A stretch of DNA of 64,000 nt from Shimia sagamensis (lineage in GTDB: Bacteria; Pseudomonadota; Alphaproteobacteria; Rhodobacterales; Rhodobacteraceae), in the NCBI RefSeq assembly GCF_900182745.1, contig NZ_FXTY01000008.1, positions 1 through 64,000 on the forward strand, read 5' to 3'. This document shows, piece by piece, positions 7,728-15,170 of the stretch. Position numbers and translations under genes: made by a program. Positions within the stretch are counted from its first letter, which is position 1. Each line of letters opens with the position of its first letter. The notes beneath the pieces were generated by a model, which saw only the letters and a list, made by a program, of their open reading frames with translations, searched no databases and was not told the origin of the DNA.

Positions 7728-8040
7728 GGTTGCCGCACAATTTTTTTTTGGGGGGGGGGCGAGAGGTAGGCTGAACGGGACGAAGGTGACGTTCGCCTAT
7801 AATGCTCCAAAGGTAAAAGGCAGCCCGGAGAGCTCTTCATTTGTGACGCCTTATCTGGGGTTCAATTTACTTCAACCGGGCCGCCCTGCATGATCCGCAA
7901 TCGGGATCGGATCGTAACAATCCAAAATGGAGAATGTTATGTCATTCAAAGTTTCATTCGGACCTGGAGGAATATGATGGACGAGAGCGAAAACCAATTG
8001 CAAGATTACTCTCTGTCAATGGTCCAACTGGTGTGATGTC
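7728..8040. other. intergenic with adjoining homopolymer runs
   Basis: No gene. A run of T followed at once by a run of G, each about ten bases, lies around 7741-7759 within an R1-like border. The rest is unassigned up to the SDR gene. Confidence 0.4.
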
Positions 8041-8709
8041 ATGACGGCTAAAAGGGCTTTGGTTGTCGGTGCATCCGGCGGCATCGGCGCATCTTTGACC
8101 AAAATTATGAGGGCACAGGGCGCTGTCGTGATTGAGGTTTCGAGGTCGATTGACGATTTCGACGTCACTGACCCAAACAAAGTCCAGAAACACATGGAAA
8201 GCCTCGAAGGAGCTTTCGACACGGTTCTGATCGCAACTGGCATACTTGCCCCACCGAATGTGAGGCCGGAGAAGTCTCTCACCGAAATCGACGCTGCCAA
8301 TATGGCGAAAGTTATGGCAGTAAACGCCATTGGTCCGGCATTGGTCCTGCGACATATTCCCAAGCTTTTGCCTCGTGACACCAGGTCTGTAGTGGGCGTT
8401 CTTACAGCACGTGTGGGTTCTATCGGCGACAATCAATTGGGCGGTTGGTACAGCTATCGGGCGGCGAAAGCGGCCGCCAATCAGATCGTGCACACTGCCG
8501 CTATAGAGATCGCGCGAAGCCGAAAAAAGTCCGTCGTTGTGGCCTTGCATCCAGGTACAGTTGAGACGCGCTTTACCGAGGCATATCCCACGCAACCAAA
8601 GGTTTCGACGGACGAGGCCGCGACCAATTTAATAACTTTGATTAGTGGTCTGACCGAGGTTCACAACGGCTGCTTCTTCGATTGGGCTGGAAAACCCGTC
8701 CCATGGTGA
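8041..8709 (+). CDS. short-chain dehydrogenase/reductase (CsgA/C-factor-like)
   Basis: A 222-residue NAD(P)-dependent oxidoreductase of the SDR superfamily. The nucleotide-binding motif GASGGIG is at residues 10-16, and the catalytic Tyr and Lys appear as YRAAK near residues 139-143, preceded by SIGDNQLGGWYS. The truncated SDR form with a short DFDVTDP segment is typical of C-factor-like proteins, which in related bacteria occur in oxidative-stress operons with DUF3833 and cyclopropane synthase genes. Substrate unknown. The ATG at 8041 overlaps a TGATG, and no strong ribosome binding site is seen. Confidence 0.85.
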   Translation: MTAKRALVVGASGGIGASLTKIMRAQGAVVIEVSRSIDDFDVTDPNKVQKHMESLEGAFDTVLIATGILAPPNVRPEKSLTEIDAANMAKVMAVNAIGPALVLRHIPKLLPRDTRSVVGVLTARVGSIGDNQLGGWYSYRAAKAAANQIVHTAAIEIARSRKKSVVVALHPGTVETRFTEAYPTQPKVSTDEAATNLITLISGLTEVHNGCFFDWAGKPVPW

Positions 8710-8864
8710 ACCCGCGACAAGTTTTGATTCTCGCTGATCCAAAATTTCTGCCCTCGCGTATTGGTTTTTGAAGTCAAAGAATCCAGTAACATCATTTATC
8801 ATTTCGGTTATTCTGTTTGTACTGATGCTTGGTTCGGGAGATCTCTAAAGCAGAGGGGCAATCA

Positions 8865-10028
8865 ATGTCCGACGATGACCAACAGACCGGCACTAATTTC
8901 TACTCTCGTCTGCCTACTACACGAGATTTTTCGCGTTTCGCGAACACCCGGACCCACACTCCTTTACCTGATGACTGGATTGTTGTTGTGACTGACATCG
9001 AAGCGTCCAGATCAGCGATCAATTCCGGCCGCTACAAGACGGTTAACCTCGTCGGAGCGTCCCCGATCGCAGCTTTCAAGAACCAACTTAAAGACGTAGA
9101 GTTTCCGTTTGTTTTCGGCGGGGACGGCGCAAGTCTGGCAATACCGGGACATCATCTGGAAAGCGCCTCGCGTGTCCTTTCCATATTGAGGAGGTGGGCT
9201 TCCGAGACTTTCGATCTGAACCTTCGTGCCGGATTGATGTCCGTCGCGGACCTTAGGCAATCGGGATACGAGGTCAGAACAGCCCGATATGCGGCCTCTT
9301 CGAACGTCAGTTATGCTGCGTTCTCAGGTGGCGGTGTTAGACGGCTTGAAGATCTTGTGAAATCCGGAGACGTTTCTGTTCATCTTTCCGAGCCCAAGGC
9401 TCGACCCGATCTGACAGGATTGTCCTGCCGTTGGTCCAATCTTAAATCTCGACGCGGACGGATTGTCTCTCTAGTCATTGAACCCGTTACCGATGTTTCC
9501 GATCAGCAGTTTCTGCAAATAACCCAGTCGCTTCTTTCCAGGATCGATGATTTTGGCAATAGCAACAGAATGGTTTCGGAAGAAGGGCCGCAGGTCCAGT
9601 ATCCTCCGCCTGGAATGTCCATCGAAGCGCGGGCAACAGGAGGCAGCTTTTGGCTGCTTCGGTATTTGGCTCTAAGTGCGCAAAACCTTCTGATATGGAT
9701 ATTGTTTCGGACAGGTTGGTCGATGGCAAGTTTCGACCCTCGGCACTATGCTCGGCAGACGGGGTTTAACACTGACTCACGAAAGTACGAGGACGGGTTG
9801 AAAATGACTATTGATTGTGATGCTGAAACGCTGGAGTGGATGAAGCAGCATCTTGAAGCCGCCAGAGATCAGGGATCGATAAATTATGGGCTTACCGAAC
9901 AGTCCGAAGCATTTCTGACCTGCATCGTAATATCCGCCCTGAACGACGATCACGTACATTTTGTGGACGGCGCAAACGGTGGCTACGCAGCCGCCGCAAC
10001 GATGATGACCGGCAACCGCACTCCCTGA
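8865..10028 (+). CDS. DUF3095 family protein (cyclase-like)
   Basis: 387 residues from the ATG at 8865 (MSDDDQQ), which has AGAGGGG upstream. The N-terminal block FYSRLP...LPDDWIVVVTDIEASRSAI and the VNLVGASPIAAF and FVFGGDGAS blocks define DUF3095. The VTDIExS pattern and the GGDG motif resemble nucleotide cyclase cores, so members are sometimes annotated as adenylate cyclases; no activity can be asserted. One hydrophobic stretch (about residues 270-285) lies mid-protein. Neighbouring genes on the same strand are a distant SDR upstream and a DUF4864 gene downstream, with gaps too large for clear translational coupling. Confidence 0.8.
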   Translation: MSDDDQQTGTNFYSRLPTTRDFSRFANTRTHTPLPDDWIVVVTDIEASRSAINSGRYKTVNLVGASPIAAFKNQLKDVEFPFVFGGDGASLAIPGHHLESASRVLSILRRWASETFDLNLRAGLMSVADLRQSGYEVRTARYAASSNVSYAAFSGGGVRRLEDLVKSGDVSVHLSEPKARPDLTGLSCRWSNLKSRRGRIVSLVIEPVTDVSDQQFLQITQSLLSRIDDFGNSNRMVSEEGPQVQYPPPGMSIEARATGGSFWLLRYLALSAQNLLIWILFRTGWSMASFDPRHYARQTGFNTDSRKYEDGLKMTIDCDAETLEWMKQHLEAARDQGSINYGLTEQSEAFLTCIVISALNDDHVHFVDGANGGYAAAATMMTGNRTP

Positions 10029-10218
10029 GAGTTTTGGTCCACGGACACTCGAAACATCGAGCTGTTCGGCTTAGGATCCACGAAATATCAGGTCGCGTGA
10101 GGCGCCGGTGTCGTGGAAAGATCGATGTTCATCCCGACAAGGCGCTATCGTCGATCCGTAGGTCTTCACTGATCCAAACGCTTCTGCTGCGCGTAAACAG
10201 ACAAAAGGAGTGAAGAAA

Positions 10219-10620
10219 ATGTGCATTCGAGCTCTAGTTTGGAGTTGTGCTTTGGTGGTCGCCACGACGGCAATGGCACAGGAAATGTCGATTGGGGACG
10301 TCATATCAGCCCAGATCGAAGCTTTTCAAAACGAGGATGTGGAAGAAGCTTTCACATATGCCTCTCCAAAAGTTCAAAACATTTTTCGGTCTCCCCGGAA
10401 CTTTGGAGCGATGGTTCAAAGAGGGTATCCGATGGTATGGCAACCTTCGGATGTGGAGTTCAGGAAGCAGCGAAGTGTGGGGGATTTAGTGTATCAGGAA
10501 ATGTGGTTCATGGATTCACGGGGCATAGGCTATTCATTTATTTACGAAATGATTAAGGTTTCCGGTGCGTGGAAGATAAACGGTGTATTCAAAATCAAAA
10601 CGAACGAAGTGAGCGCATGA
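10219..10620 (+). CDS. DUF4864 family secreted protein
   Basis: 133 residues with a signal peptide (CIRALVWSCALVVATTAMAQ, cleavage after AMA). The mature part, ISAQIEAFQNEDVEEAFTYASPKVQNIF and the later MVQRGYPMVW block, is characteristic of DUF4864, an NTF2-like fold family. I prefer the ATG at 10219: the GGAG at 10207-10210 is properly spaced from it, whereas the GTG at 10210 overlaps that motif. The stop overlaps an ATG (ATGA) at 10617, but the downstream frame is broken (see 10655-10890). Confidence 0.8.
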   Translation: MCIRALVWSCALVVATTAMAQEMSIGDVISAQIEAFQNEDVEEAFTYASPKVQNIFRSPRNFGAMVQRGYPMVWQPSDVEFRKQRSVGDLVYQEMWFMDSRGIGYSFIYEMIKVSGAWKINGVFKIKTNEVSA

Positions 10621-10654
10621 ATTTGCCGTACCCGATCGCACCTGAAGTCAAAAA

Positions 10655-10890
10655 ATGCTGCGTTTCTTGTTTTCTCTTTCTTGTTACTGCTGACTGGCTG
10701 CTCAGGCGCCCGATTATTGGAGTGGGAGAAACTGTCAGATCGAAAATTTGATCTGGACGGAATTTTCGCAGGAAGGACAACGGCCGGTGAACCGGCTGTC
10801 AGCTTCGGGCTTTGTGCCGTATTTAGTCTGGGGCAGCTTTGCGAGTTTGTTGAACCTGTCCATTGCGGTTCTAAATTGGAGAGGCTGTGA
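10655..10890 (+). pseudogene. frameshifted lipoprotein remnant, possibly DUF3833-type
   Basis: Starting at the ATG at 10655 the frame encodes MLRFLFSLS and then stops. Shifting frame at about 10680 continues with LLLLTGCSGARLLEWEKL and on to a stop at 10890. The combined reading is a lipoprotein signal with lipobox LTGC, followed by FDLDGIFAGRTTAGE, which resembles the LDKAFSGRANGAG block of the DUF3833 lipoproteins at 5079 and 6693. The remaining domain is missing. It is therefore likely a broken, truncated lipoprotein gene lying between the DUF4864 and CIA30 genes. Confidence 0.45.
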
Positions 10891-10891
10891 A

Positions 10892-11443
10892 GTGATATCG
10901 CGTTACTATCTGTTAGCAATTCTTGTGGTTTTTAATCTGTCCTCAGGTGCGGGTGCAGAAGAGATGTTTGAAACCTTTGATAACGATCCGGCATCTCGGT
11001 GGGTCTTTTTCGCGGACACTGTAATGGGCGGCGTATCTACGGGTGATGCCACCTTTGACAGCGATGCCTCCGGCTCCTTTGTCCGTTTGGCGGGCGAAGT
11101 GAGCACCGCAAACAACGGAGGTTTCATCCAGGTGCGTCGTAAACTATCCAGCAAGTTGCCAGACAGCACCAAAGGAATTCGCCTGAAAGTGCGCGGCAAC
11201 GGCGAAGTGTATTTTGTGCATCTGCGGACACGCGGCACGCGTTTGCCTTGGCAATACTATCAGGCACAGTTTGAAAGCACAGGAGATTGGATCGACGTCC
11301 AGTTGCCATTAACCGCGTTTTCGCCGTCCGGTCAGTTCCTCAGGAACACCCCCCATGCCGATACCATCACGTCTATTGGCATTGTGGCATTTGGAAAGGA
11401 CCATACGGCCCTGATCGATGCACGCGAAGTGGAGTGGTACTGA
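10892..11443 (+). CDS. CIA30 family protein (complex I intermediate-associated protein 30 type)
   Basis: 183 residues from the GTG at 10892; a signal peptide runs to about residue 23 (LSSGAGA). The mature protein has FETFDNDPASRWVFFADTVMGGVSTGD, the hallmark D-x-VMGGxSxG region of the CIA30 domain, then a galactose-binding-like beta sandwich with GIRLKVRGNGEVYFVHLRT. Bacterial members are exported proteins of unclear function; the mitochondrial name should not be carried over. A longer in-frame start at 10748 would read into the broken upstream gene and hide the signal peptide, so I reject it. Confidence 0.8.
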   Translation: MISRYYLLAILVVFNLSSGAGAEEMFETFDNDPASRWVFFADTVMGGVSTGDATFDSDASGSFVRLAGEVSTANNGGFIQVRRKLSSKLPDSTKGIRLKVRGNGEVYFVHLRTRGTRLPWQYYQAQFESTGDWIDVQLPLTAFSPSGQFLRNTPHADTITSIGIVAFGKDHTALIDAREVEWY

Positions 11444-11915
11444 AATGTGCTTAGAGTTTTCAGATTGAAGGCCCACGCTACTTTAATGACTGAGTTTACT
11501 TGGCGCCTCCAGTCACCCAGCGAATGACGTGCCCGTCGCAGGCATCGGTCACCTAAAACCGATTGCGACTTCCGTTAAGGTCTTAAGTTGGAAGAGTTTG
11601 GTCAAGAAACGGACATCCGTCCCGGGATGCTTTATCCTCCTTTGTAAGCGATTGTTGAATTTTGCGAAGTCCGCTTCCTGCGCATTGCTGCCACAGGCGC
11701 AGTAGCTGCGAACAATTGATCCGCTGAATGTCTGTTTTCGGGAAACTTCCGATCAAATATTGCTGATGCAGCATCGATGGCTCATTGCGACCTATATGAG
11801 TCCGCTTAGGGCTGGCACCCGCCATTTGGCGACCGTGTTCCCACGTGATTTTGCCGCAGACGTGCTGCCGCACCGCCGCAAGGCGGCTCTGAGCCCATCC
11901 TGCGCTTCAGGCATC
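11444..11915. other. intergenic, decayed repeat sequence
   Basis: About 470 bases without a supported gene. Parts around 11640-11700 resemble an inverted fragment of the R1 repeat (TTTGCGAAGTCCGC...TGCGCATTGCTG). Confidence 0.35.
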
Positions 11916-13583
11916 TCAGCGCGCCGATGGTAGACCGGCTTCTGACAACAACTTTGCAAGTCTGGTTTGATCGACCGAGTTTTTGAAGAAACGATCGGAT
12001 CTCCATTCATTGGCGCGAAACAGGGGATCAATAGCCAAGATCTTGCTCGAAGTTTCTTTTGCTTCAGAAAACGCTCCGCAACTTGCTTGATAAGCGGCGA
12101 GAGCAACCAATGCGCGCAAGTGGTTCGGCTTTTCCGCAATGATGTTTTTTAGGTCTCGCTCGTCGACACTGACATCGGATAGCAAACAGGAAAACGCCAA
12201 ATTTGTCCTGATCCAAGCCGGTGGATGCGAGGTAAGACTTAGAGCATGTTTATATATTGCCTGCTCTTTCTCATACTCCCCGCAGTAGCCTAGAACAGCA
12301 GCGAAGTAGCCAAGCATTTCTGGGCTGGTGGGGGCCCGGCTGTGAACATCATGCATGATCTCAAGAGATTGATCGAACATTCCTTCATAACAATAGTAGA
12401 ATGCACCTAGCGCCCGCCCGTGCAGATTACGCGGCGCGAAATTCCTGACCTTTTGAACTATGTTCTTTGCTTCAACTTGAGCCTTTTCATCATCATCGAA
12501 AAGGCAAAGCCTCAAACCATCAACAAGACAAAAACCGAGAGATATCTGTGCCTGAAGAAAACTTGCATCAAGTCCAGCGGCTATCCGGTAGTGGGAGATT
12601 GCTTTGGCCAACGAAATACGTTCACCTAGTTGTTCCTGCACTCTTCCTTTTTGAAAGTGCTCCCAAGCTGCGGTAGTGGTCTCGCTAGTTGCCCAATATT
12701 GTACCCACTGGCCATCGCTGAGTGATTCCAAGATAGAGTCAATAATCCGTCGTGCCAGCTTCTCTTGAACTTCGAAGTCTGCTTTCTCTTCCAAGTCAAA
12801 GCGACCGCTCCAGATTTGCTCCCCGCCATCTGTCTTAATGGCTTCTGCATGAACTCGCACACCGTTTGCGGACCTAACGGATACGTTGAGAATGTAGTCT
12901 GTCGCCGCTTCCGCCCCATCAGCGCTCGGGGAGACTATTCGATAGACACCCGAAATAGCGCTCAACGAGGTCCGCAGCTCGTCACAAATTCCTTCCCCAA
13001 AATGGCTCAGCCAATCGCTCTGACCAAGAACCTTCACCCTACGAACAGCCAACCGAGGGAAAACTAGATGGCCACTTAGAGCGCCCCCCTTGTCAGTGCG
13101 GGCCGCAAGTTTCGCTGCCTCACCTTGGTCGAGCTTTGAGTACCAAAACGCCCGTTCCTCGCTTATCCATTCATTAAATTCAGGGTCGGTTCCGTCGAAG
13201 CCTTCAAGGAGATCTACATGGGGGGCAGGAATTTCATGAGAGTAGATGTCTACATCAACAAAAACGGGGTCAAGCATGACATCGTCACCGGACGTTTTTA
13301 TCGGAATGATGCCAAATACTGCAAAGTGCTTCCGCAAGTTCGTGAGCTCTTGCCTGAGGCTTGCTCGCCCCTGCTTTTGAGGCCGCTGGCTCCAAAGCCT
13401 GTCTTGGATCCAAGCACGAGACCTACGCCCATTCTTTGCCAGTGCAAGCATTGCTAAAATCGCTTTGGAGTTTTGACCTACTGGCGTGCAGTCTTCTCCA
13501 CTACCATTTTTAATGGAGAAAGCACCAAAGAGCGCAATGTAATAGTAGGTTGAGCTAGAGGGTTTGCTATCCAACGCAACCAC
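11916..13583 (-). CDS. SARP-like winged-helix regulator with TPR C-terminus
   Basis: A 555-residue regulator. Residues about 15-115 form a SARP/BTAD-type DNA-binding domain: IALFGAFSIKNGSG, then KAILAMLALA and RAWIQDRLWSQRPQKQGRASLRQELTNLR. Residues about 175-290 look like the TolB-N/adenylate-cyclase-associated periplasmic-like domain often found after such heads, and residues about 305-550 contain TPR-like helical repeats (AWEHFQKGRVQEQLGE, ALGAFYYCYEGMFDQSLEIM, YKHALSLTSHPPAWIRTNLA). The GTG start at 13583 lies inside the last codons of the upstream 151-residue gene, a 17-base overlap that implies coupled translation. It probably controls the divergent YcaO cluster. Confidence 0.8.
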   Translation of the reverse strand: MVALDSKPSSSTYYYIALFGAFSIKNGSGEDCTPVGQNSKAILAMLALAKNGRRSRAWIQDRLWSQRPQKQGRASLRQELTNLRKHFAVFGIIPIKTSGDDVMLDPVFVDVDIYSHEIPAPHVDLLEGFDGTDPEFNEWISEERAFWYSKLDQGEAAKLAARTDKGGALSGHLVFPRLAVRRVKVLGQSDWLSHFGEGICDELRTSLSAISGVYRIVSPSADGAEAATDYILNVSVRSANGVRVHAEAIKTDGGEQIWSGRFDLEEKADFEVQEKLARRIIDSILESLSDGQWVQYWATSETTTAAWEHFQKGRVQEQLGERISLAKAISHYRIAAGLDASFLQAQISLGFCLVDGLRLCLFDDDEKAQVEAKNIVQKVRNFAPRNLHGRALGAFYYCYEGMFDQSLEIMHDVHSRAPTSPEMLGYFAAVLGYCGEYEKEQAIYKHALSLTSHPPAWIRTNLAFSCLLSDVSVDERDLKNIIAEKPNHLRALVALAAYQASCGAFSEAKETSSKILAIDPLFRANEWRSDRFFKNSVDQTRLAKLLSEAGLPSAR

Positions 13584-14022
13584 AAATCACAATAAATCCG
13601 AAAGCTTCTTTAGCCACTTGGCTGAGGTCAGCCAAAGACCTTTCCAGTTCAGGTTCCCCGTCTTTCCAAAGGCTCGAATCCTGCGGTTGACCCTGCCGAA
13701 CTATAGCGGTGAGCTTGTCGTTAAAGTCAGGAATAACAACATTTACTATTCGTACCCTATTGCCGGAATCCATGAAGGTTCTATCCAAATGAAAGTTCAC
13801 GAAAACAGAGTCATCCTCAACACTGGGGACCGAGGAAAGAGAGACTTCATTCACCTTCAAACCAGACACTGTCTCCAGTTCTTCATCTATAAGGGCTTTG
13901 AACTCCTTGATCGCTTCGCTAGTCTCTAGCTCAACGCCGTTTTGCGCCTCACCAGCCAGCCTTGCAACTATATCGCCAACGTCGCCATACGTTACCCCAT
14001 CCCTCAACTTTAAACGTGCCAT
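13567..14022 (-). CDS. 151-residue protein with Cys-Gly-Cys C-terminus, in the YcaO locus
   Basis: I do not recognise a family. The protein is soluble and acidic, beginning MARLKLRDGVTYGDVGDIV, with an alpha/beta middle and a sharply different end: after SQVAKEAFG it closes with FIVICGCVG, placing Cys at 147 and 149. It is the first gene of a two-gene unit with the SARP-like regulator (17-base overlap) and is separated by only about 40 bases from the divergent YcaO gene. Because YcaO enzymes convert Cys, Ser or Thr in precursor peptides, a long leader ending in a Cys-rich core is conceivable, but it could equally be a sensor or accessory protein. Confidence 0.6.
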   Translation of the reverse strand: MARLKLRDGVTYGDVGDIVARLAGEAQNGVELETSEAIKEFKALIDEELETVSGLKVNEVSLSSVPSVEDDSVFVNFHLDRTFMDSGNRVRIVNVVIPDFNDKLTAIVRQGQPQDSSLWKDGEPELERSLADLSQVAKEAFGFIVICGCVG

Positions 14023-14062
14023 TCAAATACTCCCACTAAAAAATCGGTCCTGAAAGCATCGA

Positions 14063-15025
14063 ATGTGTGATATGAAACTTCAAGAAAAATCTCTAACCGA
14101 TAAGCTCTTCAAAGCAGTCGAGTTAGGATTGGTTTCTCGTCCCCACATGCTGCCGTTACCAGACGCCACCCCCTTCAAAGCAGCAATTTGCACAGTCAGT
14201 CTTCCTCCAGCTTGCCTGCCGCCAGAGTCGAGATTTGGACTAAGGGTATCTTCAGGCACTGGACCTGAAACGGAAACCGCGTCCTTTAAGGCCCTTTGCG
14301 AGGGTGCCGAACGCTACTCCATTCAATACTCGACAAACATGCCGTCTGATTTGAACCCAATTGTTTGGACTGGGAGGGACTCTGCGGCGGAAGCTACCTG
14401 CGATTTAACAATTGGCTCTCCGACCAAACGAACCAGAACCAGCAGAGGCTCAGCGACAGGTGTAACAATCGAAGACGCCTGCCAACGAGCCATTCTGGAG
14501 TGTATCGAGAGCGAGTTGGTGTCTCCCAATGGGCAACTGCGTGGCGACTTTCAGAAGATTTCTGAAACCGCTATATCCCGCCTGCAACTTCATATCGATT
14601 TTCTGAGTAGTCAGGCGCGCAAAGTCGAAATCCACCTTTTGGAGTTGAACGGGTTGTTCGCCTTCTGTGCAGTGTGCTCAGACTTGAATGGCAGCCGCCC
14701 CACTTTGGGCTCCGCGGTATCACATGATTACGAGGACGGTGCTCGCAGGGCAGTTGAAGAGTCTACGTTGCTTTGGCGAAACATGATTGAACTTGAGCGA
14801 TCAGGGGTGGTTGTTGCTGACTTGCCAGAGAATGATCGTGTATGTCTAGAAATTTACCGGGGCCTCCAGAATACTCCGAGTACATTCGACCCTTTGCCCA
14901 GAGTAGCAAAACTCGCAGAACCAATCGAAGTCCTCCGAGTAATCTCAGGCAAGAACGTGAAGGTTTTTGACTTAACCTCTCGAGAACTCAAAATACCGGT
15001 CGCAAAAGTGCATCTAATGAACTGA
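14063..15025 (+). CDS. divergent, C-terminally short YcaO-domain protein
   Basis: 320 residues. YcaO enzymes use ATP to activate peptide backbone amides, forming azolines, thioamides or amidines in ribosomal natural products. Motif 1 (about 65-86) has SSGTG and CEGAERY with E80, E83 and R84. Motif 2 (about 128-150) has SATGVTIEDACQ and ILECIES with E146 and E149, where the usual R-D after the second Glu is S-E. Motif 3 (about 215-239) has GSAVSHDYEDGARRAVEES...WR. The protein ends at IPVAKVHLMN, just where typical members continue into a VPGLE block and proline-rich tail, so it is shorter than the usual 380-450 residues. The start could also be the ATG at 14072. Confidence 0.8.
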   Translation: MCDMKLQEKSLTDKLFKAVELGLVSRPHMLPLPDATPFKAAICTVSLPPACLPPESRFGLRVSSGTGPETETASFKALCEGAERYSIQYSTNMPSDLNPIVWTGRDSAAEATCDLTIGSPTKRTRTSRGSATGVTIEDACQRAILECIESELVSPNGQLRGDFQKISETAISRLQLHIDFLSSQARKVEIHLLELNGLFAFCAVCSDLNGSRPTLGSAVSHDYEDGARRAVEESTLLWRNMIELERSGVVVADLPENDRVCLEIYRGLQNTPSTFDPLPRVAKLAEPIEVLRVISGKNVKVFDLTSRELKIPVAKVHLMN

Positions 15026-15170
15026 GAACATCAATTTCAGCCAAATCACCACATCTGAAATCCGCATTAGATAGTAATTCCAATGGCTTGACGTCCGACT
15101 GACACCAAATTGATGCCCTACACTTGAAGCTGTTTCCGTTTAATCGAAAACAGCAGAAGGAGTGAGGTCT

